Shown: positions 17,207 through 26,297, numbered from the stretch's first letter. The stretch is 64,000 nucleotides of DNA from Dermabacter hominis NBRC 106157 (GCF_001570785.1 NZ_BCSI01000002.1:1-64000), one strand, 5' to 3'. Notes: a model not told the origin generated them from the sequence alone. Program-made: numbers and translations.

Positions 17207-18087
17207 AATCGAAGTGGGCACCCTGGGTACTTATGGCACCGTTTTTGGTGCTGTTCATCGGCACGATGGTGGTGCCGATCATCATGGCGATTGGCTACAG
17301 CTTCACGACCGTGGAGCGCCACGGCCTCCTCGGCGAGGGAGGTATCGAGACTTCGTTCGCGGGCTTCGATAACTACATCGCCGCGCTCGCGAACCAGAAC
17401 TTTGTGGCCTCGATCGGGCGCATGATCCTCTTCGGCGTCGTGCAGGTGAGCGTCATGATCGTCGCCGCAACGATCCTCGCGCTCCTTCTCGAAAGTGCCG
17501 CGGCGAAATGGCCGGGATTCTTTAGAAGCGCCTACTTTTTGCCCTACGGCATTCCGGGCGTGATCGCCACTATCCTATGGTCGTTCCTGTATATCCCGGG
17601 TCTGAGCCCCATCGTTGATGCGCTTCAGCTCGTGGGAATTGAGGCCGATTTCCTGAGCCCAGACATGGTGCTGTGGTCGATCGCGAACATCGTGACCTGG
17701 ACGTATACGGGCTACAACATGCTCATCATCATCGCCCAGCTCAAGGCCATTCCCGGTGAGCTGTACGAGGCCGCCCGCATCGACGGGGCCGGCCCCTTGA
17801 AGATCGTGACCTCCATTCAGTTGCCACTCATTCGGCCGGCGCTTTTGCTGACGATCATCTTCTCGATCATCGGCACGCTCCAACTGTTCGCGGAGCCTCG
17901 CCTACTGATGACGATGAGCTCGGGCATCACGAACGAGTACACGCCGAATATGAGCGCCTACGCGTACGCGTTCCAGTACAACGAGGTTGGGATGGCGGCG
18001 GCGCAGGCCGTGATCATCGCGGTCTCGGCCTTTGTTCTTTCGGCCATTGCTCTCGGGGTCTCCTCGTGGGCGGAGAGGAAGCGATGA
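17203..18087 (+). CDS. sugar ABC transporter permease, MalF type
   Basis: 294 residues, six membrane helices, with the cytoplasmic EAA loop YEAARIDGAGPLKIV and the following QLPLIRPA that docks on the ATPase. Its ATG overlaps the stop of the binding-protein gene and its TGA overlaps the next permease start. Forms the heterodimeric channel with the next gene product. Confidence 0.92.
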   Translation: MKSKWAPWVLMAPFLVLFIGTMVVPIIMAIGYSFTTVERHGLLGEGGIETSFAGFDNYIAALANQNFVASIGRMILFGVVQVSVMIVAATILALLLESAAAKWPGFFRSAYFLPYGIPGVIATILWSFLYIPGLSPIVDALQLVGIEADFLSPDMVLWSIANIVTWTYTGYNMLIIIAQLKAIPGELYEAARIDGAGPLKIVTSIQLPLIRPALLLTIIFSIIGTLQLFAEPRLLMTMSSGITNEYTPNMSAYAYAFQYNEVGMAAAQAVIIAVSAFVLSAIALGVSSWAERKR

Positions 18088-19022
18088 GCGCTACGCAAAC
18101 GACGCACGTCAGCGAACGTTCGAGGAAGAAGCAGGCTATGCGCCTTGAGCGGGATCAGCGTTCGGGTGCCCGCTCGGCTGGCCGCAAGCCGGCGACGACG
18201 ATCATTGTGACGGCGCTTTTGGCGATCGTCGCGATGTACTTCCTCGTGCCGGTCTATTGGGTGATCGTGAACGCGACGAAGTCGACCGAGGACCTGTTTG
18301 GTACGAGCGGCTTCTGGTTTGGCAAAGAGTTCCTGCTGTTCGACAACCTCAAGGCTGTGTTCACGGCCAATGGCGGGATCTTCTCGCGCTGGGCGCTCAA
18401 CTCGCTTCTGTATTCGGGAGTGGGCTCGGTGCTCGCGACCTACTTCGCGGTCGCCGCGGGGTATGCGCTCGCGAAATACCGCTTCCCCGGCCGCAGGGCC
18501 GTGTACGCGTTCGTGCTCGGTGGTGTGCTCGTGCCGGGCACCGCGACCGCGCTCCCGCTGTTTTTCCTGTTCTCGAGCGTGGGGCTCACAAACACGTACT
18601 GGGCCGTGCTTATTCCGTCGCTCGTGAGCCCGTTCGGTCTGTTCCTCGCGTCAATCTACGCGAGTGCGGCCGTTCCGGATTCGATGCTTGAGGCGGGGCG
18701 TCTCGACGGCGTGAGCGAGATTGGGCTGTTCCACAGGCTTGCCCTTCCTCAGCTCACGCCGGCGGTGGTGACGATCCTGCTGTTCCAATTCGTGGCGATT
18801 TGGAACAACTACTTCCTGCCCCTCGTGATGCTTGCCGACGAGAAGCTCTACCCGATCACTCTGGGCCTCGATAACTGGCGCGCGCAAACGGACCGTTTGC
18901 CGGAGTTCTTCCAGCTCACGACCGGCGGCGCGCTGCTGTCGGTGATCCCGCTCGCGATCCTCATTCTCGTGTTGCAGCGCTTCTGGCGTGGTGGCCTCAC
19001 GGAGGGTTCGGTTAAGGGATAG
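18084..19022 (+). CDS. sugar ABC transporter permease, MalG type
   Basis: 312 residues. A 35-residue basic N-terminal extension precedes six helices; the EAA-loop equivalent is LEAGRLDGVSEIGLFHRLALPQL. Overlaps the upstream permease by ATGA. The operon ends here with a strong hairpin. Confidence 0.92.
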   Translation: MSATQTTHVSERSRKKQAMRLERDQRSGARSAGRKPATTIIVTALLAIVAMYFLVPVYWVIVNATKSTEDLFGTSGFWFGKEFLLFDNLKAVFTANGGIFSRWALNSLLYSGVGSVLATYFAVAAGYALAKYRFPGRRAVYAFVLGGVLVPGTATALPLFFLFSSVGLTNTYWAVLIPSLVSPFGLFLASIYASAAVPDSMLEAGRLDGVSEIGLFHRLALPQLTPAVVTILLFQFVAIWNNYFLPLVMLADEKLYPITLGLDNWRAQTDRLPEFFQLTTGGALLSVIPLAILILVLQRFWRGGLTEGSVKG

Positions 19023-19094
19023 CTGCGCGTCTGAGCCCGGTTAGGGCTTGGGTTCCGACGGTTGCATGCCGTATGCGGTACCTCCTTTTACGCT

Positions 19095-19130
19095 ACTGGC
19101 CCGCTTCCCCAACAGGGGAGGCGGGCCAGT
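19095..19130. terminator. bidirectional terminator between convergent sugar-uptake genes
   Basis: Perfect 16-bp stem ACTGGCCCGCTTCCCC / GGGGAGGCGGGCCAGT around AACA, positioned between two converging genes. Confidence 0.9.
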
Positions 19131-19152
19131 GCGCGTGCGCGCGTGTGACGGT

Positions 19153-20469
19153 TTAGCTATTTTCCTTCTTGAGCACCTCGTTCATGGCTTTCGCGAGTGC
19201 CTTGCAGCCTTCTTCTGCGGAGATCTCCCCGTCGAAGACCTTCGAGAGGTGTTCGCCCTCGAGCTCTTCCCATTCGGGGCAGGTCTTGGAGACGGGGAAG
19301 GGCACGGCGTAGTTTTCTGCCTGGTCAACAAACACGCTGAGGTCATAGCCGGGCTGAGCATCGACGTATGGATCCTGGGTGCCTTCGAGAGCGGGGAGCG
19401 CAATGCCGGATTCCGCGCTGATTTTGGCGGCCTCTTCACCCGCGAGGAAGGTCACGAGGGCCTGGGACGCAGCGAGATTCTCGGTGTTTGCAGAGATCAC
19501 GTGGCCGAGGCCGTGCACGGCCGTCTTGCGGTCGTCGCCGCCGGGGAGGTAGGCGACGGCGCAGTCGTTCTTCACGGAGGACCCGATGAGTGCGCCAACG
19601 CGCCAGTTGCCCGACCACTGCATGGCTACCTGGCCGCCTTCAAACATGCCGTAGCACGAGTTTTCGGCAAGGAACTCTCGGCTGGGGCATGCGCCGATCT
19701 CGATGAGGTCGCGCCAGAACTTCACGCCCTCGATGGTCTTGGGGTCGTCGTAGCCGGATTTCTTTTTGTCGTCGGAGATCACCCATCCGCCGTTGATGGC
19801 GATCGAGTGGTAGTAGGAAGCGGTGCGCGAGAAGACCTCCGCGCAGCCCCACACGCCGTCGGGAAGCTTGTCGGTGAGCTCGAGTGCCTTTTCCTTGTAG
19901 GTGTCGAGTGTCCAGGTTTCGTCCGGGTAGGCAACGCCGGCCTGGTCGAAAAGCTTCTTGTTGTACCAGATGCCTACGCAGTCGACGTCTTTGCACGTCG
20001 CGAAGAGTTCGCCGTCGACCGTGTACATGTCGACGAGTGCGCTCGGGTATTTGTTCGGGTCGATGAGCCCGTCGTCGACGAGGGCTTTGAGGGAGGCGAG
20101 CTGGCCGTTCTCAGCGTAGGAGCGGAAGTTCGGGCCGTTCATCCAGAACACGTCGGGGAGAGCCTTCGACGAAGCCTGCGCGCGGAGCTTTGTGAAGTAG
20201 TCCTTGAACGGCACCATGTTCAGCTGGACTTTGACGTTCGGGTATTTCTTGTTGAAGGCCTTCATGACGTCGGTGAGCATGGCCTCCTGGTTGATATCCC
20301 AGTAGGCGTAGGTGATTGCACCTTTGATTTTCTTCGGGTCGTCGCCAATTTCGTTCGTGGCGTCCTTGATGGCGGCCTTGTTTCCGCCGCCACATCCTGC
20401 GGCGGCGGCGGCGAAGGCGGCCCCGCCAGCGGCGAGGAGGGAGCGGCGGGCGATCGGGGATGTGGCCAT
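19153..20469 (-). CDS. orphan sugar-binding lipoprotein
   Basis: 438 residues. RR-type signal peptide with lipobox AAGC, then a solute-binding protein family 1 fold (ITYAYWDINQEAMLTDVMKAF, LPDVFWMNGPN, GIWYNKKLFDQAG, AMQWSGNWRVGAL). AGGAG lies before the ATG. No permease or ATPase gene adjoins it, so it either feeds the neighbouring convergent importer or a remote one. An imperfect palindrome about 50 nt upstream may be a sugar-responsive operator. Five or more cysteines in the mature protein (CKDVDC, WGCAEV, GACP, NSCYG) are unusual for the family and could form disulphides. Confidence 0.88.
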   Translation of the reverse strand: MATSPIARRSLLAAGGAAFAAAAAGCGGGNKAAIKDATNEIGDDPKKIKGAITYAYWDINQEAMLTDVMKAFNKKYPNVKVQLNMVPFKDYFTKLRAQASSKALPDVFWMNGPNFRSYAENGQLASLKALVDDGLIDPNKYPSALVDMYTVDGELFATCKDVDCVGIWYNKKLFDQAGVAYPDETWTLDTYKEKALELTDKLPDGVWGCAEVFSRTASYYHSIAINGGWVISDDKKKSGYDDPKTIEGVKFWRDLIEIGACPSREFLAENSCYGMFEGGQVAMQWSGNWRVGALIGSSVKNDCAVAYLPGGDDRKTAVHGLGHVISANTENLAASQALVTFLAGEEAAKISAESGIALPALEGTQDPYVDAQPGYDLSVFVDQAENYAVPFPVSKTCPEWEELEGEHLSKVFDGEISAEEGCKALAKAMNEVLKKENS

Positions 20470-20518
20470 GATGGTCTCCTTTGTGGGTAAGGGGTTTCGG
20501 AGAGTGGCAGAAGTGAAC

Positions 20519-20546
20519 GGTTTTCTAAAACCTCTTTAAGAAAACC
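20519..20546. promoter_or_regulatory. candidate operator of the orphan sugar-binding gene
   Basis: GGTTTTCTAAA and TTTAAGAAAACC form near-perfect inverted arms around a short CCTC centre, in an AT-rich patch 50 nt before the start codon. The arm style suits a ROK- or LacI-type repressor; the protein is unknown. Confidence 0.5.
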
Positions 20547-20676
20547 AATGGCGGGGAATTTACGGCAAGGCAGGAGGTGAAATGTTGCAGCTCGTTCACT
20601 GAGTATTCAGATCTGCGGCTCTGCCCGGGGTGCTTCGGTCCGACGGTGGCGTGCCCCATGTCCCTTCCTAGTTAGA

Positions 20677-20695
20677 TTAGGCAATGCTAACCTTG
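20677..20695. promoter_or_regulatory. IdeR/DtxR iron box
   Basis: The reverse complement of TTAGGCAATGCTAACCTTG matches the DtxR/IdeR 19-mer pattern (T/A-TAGGTTAGn...CCTAA) and the classical tox operator at about 15 of 19 positions. It ends six nt before the feoA ATG, so iron-loaded repressor would block feoAB transcription. Confidence 0.75.
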
Positions 20696-20700
20696 CAAAT

Positions 20701-21060
20701 ATGTCAGTTGCCTATCCCGAGATGACGTCGCTCGCCAACGAGCTCACCTCGCGTGCGCTCGTGTGCACCCTCGACTGTCCCTTCGCTTCGACGATCGCCT
20801 TGAGTGATGTGCCGAAGGGGGTCACGGCGATCATCGCGGCATATCGCGACTCGCACTCTGTTCTGTGCCGCCGTCTCTTTGACCTGGGCTTCCACCCGGG
20901 TCTCGAGGTCGAGCTCGTGCGCAAGGCGCCCATGCGTGACCCGCTCGTGTTCCGCGTTGCCGATTGCGAAATCGTCCTTCGAAAGCGCGACGCGGCACGC
21001 ATCCTCGTGCACGTTGGGGATGAGCACCCCAACAACTCGGTCGAGAAGAAAGCAGCATGA
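20701..21060 (+). CDS. feoA: FeoA, ferrous iron transport accessory protein
   Basis: 119 residues with a FeoA SH3-like domain (about 35-105: LCRRLFDLGFHPGLEVELVRKAPMRDPLVFRV). It is a small cytoplasmic partner of FeoB. The first ATG has no Shine-Dalgarno and lies a few nt after the iron box, which suggests a leaderless mRNA; a later ATG at 20722 is the alternative. Its TGA overlaps the feoB ATG. Confidence 0.88.
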   Translation: MSVAYPEMTSLANELTSRALVCTLDCPFASTIALSDVPKGVTAIIAAYRDSHSVLCRRLFDLGFHPGLEVELVRKAPMRDPLVFRVADCEIVLRKRDAARILVHVGDEHPNNSVEKKAA

Positions 21061-23000
21061 CCTGCCACGATGCGGCGCCGGTAGCGCCGCGCGATACCGG
21101 TGCGCGCCGTTTTGCGCTCGTGGGCAACCCGAACGCCGGTAAATCCACGGTGTTCAACGCCCTCACGGGCATGCGGGCGAAGGTTGCGAACTACCCGGGC
21201 GTCACGGTCAGCAGGTTCGTGGGTAGCGTCGAAGTGCAGGACGCCTCCGGCGCGAGAATCGATGCCCAGGTGGAGGACCTCCCGGGTACCTACTCGCTAG
21301 ACCCCATTAGCCCCGATGAGCAGGTTGTTCTCGAATCGCTCAGCGATGAAAGCCGCGCGGATGCGCTCATCGCGGTGCTTGACGCGACGAGCATGCGCCG
21401 CTCGCTCGGGCTCATCGCACAGCTTCAGCGCACGGGTCTGCCGATCCTTGTGGCGCTCACCCATGCCGACGAATTCCTCTCGCGCGGCGGCAGCGTGGAC
21501 GTCGCGGCACTGTCGAAGGCGCTTGGCCACCGCGTTCTCGTCGTGACGGCTGGAAACCACCGAGAGCTCGACGCGCTGAAAGCCGAGCTGGCGTCGGAAG
21601 AGGACTGGCCGAGCCCTGCCGTTGCCGCTCCCACCAACCCGAAGGGCTCCGCCGCGTGGATCGATTCGGTGCTCGAGGCCGCGCACTATCGCGCGCCCGG
21701 CTCCCACGCCCGCACCCGCAAGCTCGATGCGGTGTTGCTGCATCCCGTGTGGGGCAGCCTCGTGTTCTTTGCGGCGATGTTTGCGCTGTTCCAGCTCATT
21801 TTTACGGTCGCTGCGCCCATTCAGGGCTGGATCGAAGAGGGCTTCGCGTTCCTCGGAGATGTCGCGCGCGAAAATATTGGTATCGATTGGCTCGCCGGTC
21901 TCGTGGCCGATGGCTTGATCGGTGGCGTGGGCGGCGTTCTCACGTTCGTTCCCCAGATTTTCCTGCTGTTCTTCGCGCTCGCCATCCTCGAGGCGTCCGG
22001 CTACATGTCGCGGGCGGCGTTCCTTATGGATCGGGTCATGGCAGGCGCGGGCCTCGAGGGCCGGGCGTTCGTCGCGATGCTCTCGAGCCTCGCGTGTGCG
22101 ATTCCGGGGATTATGGCCACACGTTCGCTTCCTTCGGCGAAGGATCGACTCGCGACGATGCTCACGATCCCTCTCATGACGTGCTCGGCACGCCTTCCCG
22201 TGTACACGATGTTGATTGCGATGCTGATCCCGGCCGATGCCCGCCTCGGCGGAGTGATCGGCGCGCAGGGCGCGACGCTCTTTGGGTTGTACGTGCTCGG
22301 GGCATGCTCCGCGATGGGCTCGGCGTGGGTGTTCTCGAAGATTTTTGGGCGCGGTCGGGCGAGCCTTCCCTTTTATATGGAAATGCCCACCTACCGCATC
22401 CCGACCTTGCGCGAGCTCGTGACGAACACGTGGATTCCCGTGAAGGGCTTTCTCACGAAGGTGGGGCGCATCATCCTCCTGCTCACACTCGTGCTGTGGG
22501 CGCTGCTCAACCTCCCTGCCGTGGGCGATGCGGAGCTCGCGGCCGCGGGTATCGACCAGTCCGATTCGGCGGCCGTCGCGACCTACCAGCTTGAGCACTC
22601 CTACGGTGCGGGCCTCGGCAAGGCCGTCCAGCCTGTGTTCGAGCCCCTCGGTTTCGATTGGCGCGTGAGCGTCGGTGTCGTTGCCTCGCTCGGCGCGCGC
22701 GAAGTGTTCGTCTCGACGCTCGGGCAGATCGCGAGTGCGTCCGATCCAGAAAACCCCGGCGATACCCTCTCCTCTCTCACGTGGGGCCCCGGCCCTCACG
22801 AAGGCCAGCTCCTCTTCACGCCAGGCACGATCGCCGCGCTCCTCGTATTCTTCGTGTTCGCGCTGCAGTGCACGAGTACCATCGCGGCGCTGCGCCGCGA
22901 ATCCGGTTCGTGGACATGGCCTGCCCTCGCCTTCTGCTACATGTTCGCGCTCGCGTGGGTGGGAGCGTTTATCGCGAAGCTCGCGGTGGGAGCGCTGTAG
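21057..23000 (+). CDS. feoB: FeoB, ferrous iron transporter
   Basis: 647 residues. N-terminal GTPase: G1 GNPNAGKST (23-31), G3 DLPGTYSL near 74; the G4 position reads THAD rather than the usual NxxD, a variant that could weaken guanine specificity. Then two Gate/core halves with about eight to ten helices, including SGYMSRAAFLMDRVM and ASLGAREVFVSTLG. Shorter than E. coli FeoB (773) because it lacks the C-terminal cytoplasmic extension. Imports Fe(II); controlled by the upstream iron box through coupling with feoA. Confidence 0.95.
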   Translation: MTCHDAAPVAPRDTGARRFALVGNPNAGKSTVFNALTGMRAKVANYPGVTVSRFVGSVEVQDASGARIDAQVEDLPGTYSLDPISPDEQVVLESLSDESRADALIAVLDATSMRRSLGLIAQLQRTGLPILVALTHADEFLSRGGSVDVAALSKALGHRVLVVTAGNHRELDALKAELASEEDWPSPAVAAPTNPKGSAAWIDSVLEAAHYRAPGSHARTRKLDAVLLHPVWGSLVFFAAMFALFQLIFTVAAPIQGWIEEGFAFLGDVARENIGIDWLAGLVADGLIGGVGGVLTFVPQIFLLFFALAILEASGYMSRAAFLMDRVMAGAGLEGRAFVAMLSSLACAIPGIMATRSLPSAKDRLATMLTIPLMTCSARLPVYTMLIAMLIPADARLGGVIGAQGATLFGLYVLGACSAMGSAWVFSKIFGRGRASLPFYMEMPTYRIPTLRELVTNTWIPVKGFLTKVGRIILLLTLVLWALLNLPAVGDAELAAAGIDQSDSAAVATYQLEHSYGAGLGKAVQPVFEPLGFDWRVSVGVVASLGAREVFVSTLGQIASASDPENPGDTLSSLTWGPGPHEGQLLFTPGTIAALLVFFVFALQCTSTIAALRRESGSWTWPALAFCYMFALAWVGAFIAKLAVGAL

Positions 23001-23671
23001 TGGGCGTGGGTTCCGACGGTTCCCCGGCAAGCGTCGGACCTCACGCTTTGCCCGACCACTCCCAGCGTGCCGTGCCAAGTCTTGGCCATGCCACCCCCGC
23101 TCCGGCGAGCGTGACCGGGGCGGAGCGAGCGCTCAGGTGGAGCGTGCAGGGGGCGTCGTTGCCGCTTGGCTGGGAGCCGATTCCGGACGCGCTGCCGCAG
23201 CTCGAGCGAATCGTGGCGGAGCCTCACGGGCTCTGGGTGTGGCTGCGCGCGGGATATTCCTGGCGCGACGAGGCCGAGGCTGTTCGCGAGGGACTTGCGC
23301 GCATGCTTGACGAGGCGGCGCCCCACCTCGCGGAGTTCGAGGCGCAAATCGGGGTGGACAGGCGCGTCGAGGCCGTGCGCCTTGCCGCGACAGATGTGAT
23401 TGACGGTGACCTCGGGCCCTACATCGCCTCGCACGGCGGAAAAGTGCACATCGTTGACGTCGAGTGGGGCGATGCCGGGCCGGTGGTGAGCGTCGAGTTC
23501 GCAGGGGCGTGCAAGGGCTGCGAGCTGTCCGAAGTGACGCTCCACCTGCGCATTGAGAAGGCGCTCGAGAAGCGCATTCCCGCGCTTGCTGAGGTGCGCG
23601 ATGCGACCCCGCGCACGGCGCCGCGGCTCTTCCAGGGGCTTTTTCGCCGCCCGCCTGTGTCTTCTTCGTGA
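23000..23671 (+). CDS. NifU C-terminal-domain (Nfu-like) Fe-S protein
   Basis: Up to 223 residues. The C-terminal half is a NifU/Nfu domain with the cluster-binding CxxC in GACKGCELSEVTLHLRIEKAL; the N-terminal half (ALRWSV...VWLRAGYSWRDEA) is not recognised. The GTG at 23000 overlaps the feoB stop (TAGTG) but no good ribosome site is visible, and residues 5-20 coincide with a dispersed inverted repeat, so a later start is possible. Placement after feoAB fits iron-sulphur cluster assembly or a redox partner for iron uptake; that link is inferred. Confidence 0.75.
   Translation: MGVGSDGSPASVGPHALPDHSQRAVPSLGHATPAPASVTGAERALRWSVQGASLPLGWEPIPDALPQLERIVAEPHGLWVWLRAGYSWRDEAEAVREGLARMLDEAAPHLAEFEAQIGVDRRVEAVRLAATDVIDGDLGPYIASHGGKVHIVDVEWGDAGPVVSVEFAGACKGCELSEVTLHLRIEKALEKRIPALAEVRDATPRTAPRLFQGLFRRPPVSSS
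23012..23038. repeat. inverted repeat of the GGTCCGACG family
   Basis: Arms TCCGACG and CGTCGGA around a 13-nt loop, just after the feoB stop and inside the possible N-terminus of the NifU-like gene. No T tract. It is the same arm sequence as the terminator after the glycosyltransferase gene near 59.0 kb. Confidence 0.6.
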
Positions 23672-23840
23672 GGGTGTAGGCAGGCGCCTCATCCGCCCTC
23701 GTTGTGGGCGGCACACGCACGTCTTGACTGTTCTTTGAAAAAGAATTCACGTGGGCGTCACTTTTACTGTGGATGTTGGTCCCTCGCGTAGAGCACTGTA
23801 ACTGCGTCAGATCACCAACCACATTGAAGGGATGCCTCCA

Positions 23841-26297
23841 ATGGTGCTCCACCTCCCGCTCCTCATGAAGGATCACGTTCGCGGCAAGCGTTCCGCAGTG
23901 ACCTGTGCACTCAAGTGCGACAACCAGTGCGCGAAGCCCGCATGCAATACGAGCAACAACTCCTACATCGGTGACATCGTCTCCGCTGCGATCAGCCGCC
24001 GCTCGCTCCTCGGCGGTGCTGCCGCAAGCGCCCTCGTGATCGCCGCCGGCGGTACGCAGGGCATGGGTCAGGCCGCCTTCGCTGCCGACCCGAGCGCCCC
24101 GAACCCCACGATCGGCTCGGCGCCCGAAGCGCCGAACGGCTCGAAGCTCCGCTTCACCCCGATCGCCCCCGTCAACAAGGATGTCGACGAGTTCAACGTG
24201 CCCGAGGGCTACCGCTGGGAGCCCGTCATCAAGTGGGGCGACCCCCTCTTCGACGACTCGCCTGAGTTCGACTGGAACAAACAGACTCCCGAAGCCCAGG
24301 CGAAGCAGTTCGGGTACAACAACGACTACACGGAGATCCAGGAGATCCCCGGCTCGGATGGCCTGCGCGCCGTCATGTTCGTGAACCACGAGTACACGAA
24401 CGCGAACATCATGTTCCCGGAGGACATGCCGAAGCACGATCAGGTCGCCATCACCATGGCAGCCCAGGGCCTCACCGTCGTGGAGCTCGAGCGCAAGGAC
24501 CGCAAGTCGCCCTACACCTACGTGAAGGGCGGAAAACTCAACCGCCGCTTCCTCCTCGACACGGAGTATGAACTCACCGGCCCCGCCGCGGGCTCCGACT
24601 TCGTGAAGACGAAGAAGGACCCCGAGGGACGCACGATCCTCGGCACCTTCGCGAACTGCTCGGGTGGCCTCACCCCGTGGGGCACGCTCCTTTCGGGCGA
24701 AGAAAACTTCCACGGCTACTTCGTTGCCGATGAGAACATTCAGTCGAACGCCCGCCTCGGCATCGACTCGAAAGAGTCGGTGTACGGCTTCGAAATGATT
24801 GACCCTCGCTTCAATGCGACGAACCCCGGCTACGAAAACGAGGTCAACCGCTTCGGTTACGCTATCGAGATTGACCCGTGGGACCCCACCTCGACCCCGA
24901 AGAAGCACTCCGCGATCGGCCGCTTCAAGCACGAGGGCGCGAACGTCATCATCGCGGAGGATGGCCGCGCGGTCGTGTACTCGGGTGACGATGAGCGCTT
25001 CGAGTACATGTACAAGTTCGTCTCCAAGGAGAAGTACGTCGAGGGCGATCGCAAGCACAACATGACGCTCCTCTCCGAGGGCGATCTCTACGTCGCGCGC
25101 TTCTACGGCAACTCGCCCAAGGAAGAAATCGACGGCAGCGGCGCCGTTCCTTCGGACGGTCAGTTCGACGGCACCGGCGAATGGGTCCCGCTGATCCTCG
25201 ACGGCAAGTCGCAGGTTGAGGGCATGACTGTCGAAGAGATCGCGGTCAACACCCGCACCGCTGCCGACAAGGTGGAGCCCACCAAGATGGACCGCCCCGA
25301 GGACGTCGAGCCCTCGCACCACTCGCGCAAGGTGTACGCGGCCCTCACGAACAACTCGAAGCGCGAGATCTTCCAGGTGGATGAAGTCAACCCGCGCGCG
25401 AAGAACCGCGACGGTCAGGTCCTCGAGCTCGACGAGCAGGGTGACCAGACGAGCACCGAGTTCGCGTGGAACCTCCTCCTCGTGGCCGGCGACCCGAACG
25501 GTGGCGACCAGACCTTCTACGGCAATGTTGACCCGAAGTCGGTCTCGCCGATCTCTTGCCCGGACAACCTCGCGTTCGACTCGGTGGGCAACCTCTGGAT
25601 TTCGACCGACGGCGCCCCGAGTGGGATCGGCTACAACGACGGTCTGTTCCGTGTGACCCTCGAGGGAGACATGCGTGGCAACGTCGAGCAGTTCCTCTCT
25701 GTGCCTCGCGAGGCCGAAACGTGTGGCCCGATCGTGCGCGACGAGGACTACTCGGCCTTCGTGTCGGTTCAGCACCCGGGTGAAGATGGCAAGTTCAGCG
25801 AGCAGCACTCCTTCTTCCCTGAGTACAACCAGACCGGCCCGCGCCCGACGGTCGTGCAGGTTCTGCCGATTTGGGATGAGGCTGAGGAGCCCAAGCCCGA
25901 GCCGAAGCCGGAAGAGCCGAAGCCCGAGCCGAAGCCGGAAGAGCCCAAGCCCGAGCCGAAGCCCGAGCCGAAGCCGGAACAGCCGAAGCCTGAGGAGCCC
26001 AAGCCCGAGGAGCCGTCGGCACAGCCTGCGCCCGGCAAGGATCCGAGCGACGCGGCTGCTCCGGTAGTGCCCGCTCCCAAGAAGCCCGAGAAGAAGCAGC
26101 CGAAGAAGCCTGTCAAGAAGGTGAGGAAGGAAGCCGAAACGAACCGTGGCCCGCTTCCGCGCACCGGCTTCGAGGCCGCTCCGGTCGCCGCAGGCGCCGC
26201 GGCTCTGCTCGCAGCCGGCGGCATGATGGCGGCGAAGTCCGCCAAGGACGCTAAGCCTGCAACCGAAGCTGAAGGTGACGGCCAGGCCGACGCCTGA
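23841..26297 (+). CDS. phoX: PhoX-family alkaline phosphatase with sortase anchor
   Basis: 818 residues. ATG at 23841 is preferred: GAAGGGA lies 8 nt upstream. The N-region has the CxxxCxxxC pattern of actinobacterial PhoX, then a Tat signal (SRRSLLGG near 53). The body is a PhoX/DUF839 beta-propeller, a Ca/Fe-dependent phosphomonoesterase, with typical NHEYTN, NCSGGLTPWGTLLSGEEN and PDNLAFDSVGNLWISTDG segments. Unlike soluble PhoX, it ends with a (K/E)PEPKPEEPKP spacer and LPRTG (772-776), helix and short tail, so it should be fixed to the wall. Its job is releasing phosphate from organic esters at the surface; phosphate control is expected but no clear Pho box was found. Confidence 0.92.
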   Translation: MVLHLPLLMKDHVRGKRSAVTCALKCDNQCAKPACNTSNNSYIGDIVSAAISRRSLLGGAAASALVIAAGGTQGMGQAAFAADPSAPNPTIGSAPEAPNGSKLRFTPIAPVNKDVDEFNVPEGYRWEPVIKWGDPLFDDSPEFDWNKQTPEAQAKQFGYNNDYTEIQEIPGSDGLRAVMFVNHEYTNANIMFPEDMPKHDQVAITMAAQGLTVVELERKDRKSPYTYVKGGKLNRRFLLDTEYELTGPAAGSDFVKTKKDPEGRTILGTFANCSGGLTPWGTLLSGEENFHGYFVADENIQSNARLGIDSKESVYGFEMIDPRFNATNPGYENEVNRFGYAIEIDPWDPTSTPKKHSAIGRFKHEGANVIIAEDGRAVVYSGDDERFEYMYKFVSKEKYVEGDRKHNMTLLSEGDLYVARFYGNSPKEEIDGSGAVPSDGQFDGTGEWVPLILDGKSQVEGMTVEEIAVNTRTAADKVEPTKMDRPEDVEPSHHSRKVYAALTNNSKREIFQVDEVNPRAKNRDGQVLELDEQGDQTSTEFAWNLLLVAGDPNGGDQTFYGNVDPKSVSPISCPDNLAFDSVGNLWISTDGAPSGIGYNDGLFRVTLEGDMRGNVEQFLSVPREAETCGPIVRDEDYSAFVSVQHPGEDGKFSEQHSFFPEYNQTGPRPTVVQVLPIWDEAEEPKPEPKPEEPKPEPKPEEPKPEPKPEPKPEQPKPEEPKPEEPSAQPAPGKDPSDAAAPVVPAPKKPEKKQPKKPVKKVRKEAETNRGPLPRTGFEAAPVAAGAAALLAAGGMMAAKSAKDAKPATEAEGDGQADA

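Noticed and set aside
23690-23840. Pho box ahead of phoX
   Set aside because: TTCAC/GTCAC fragments occur but no two proper direct repeats with 11-bp spacing could be defined.
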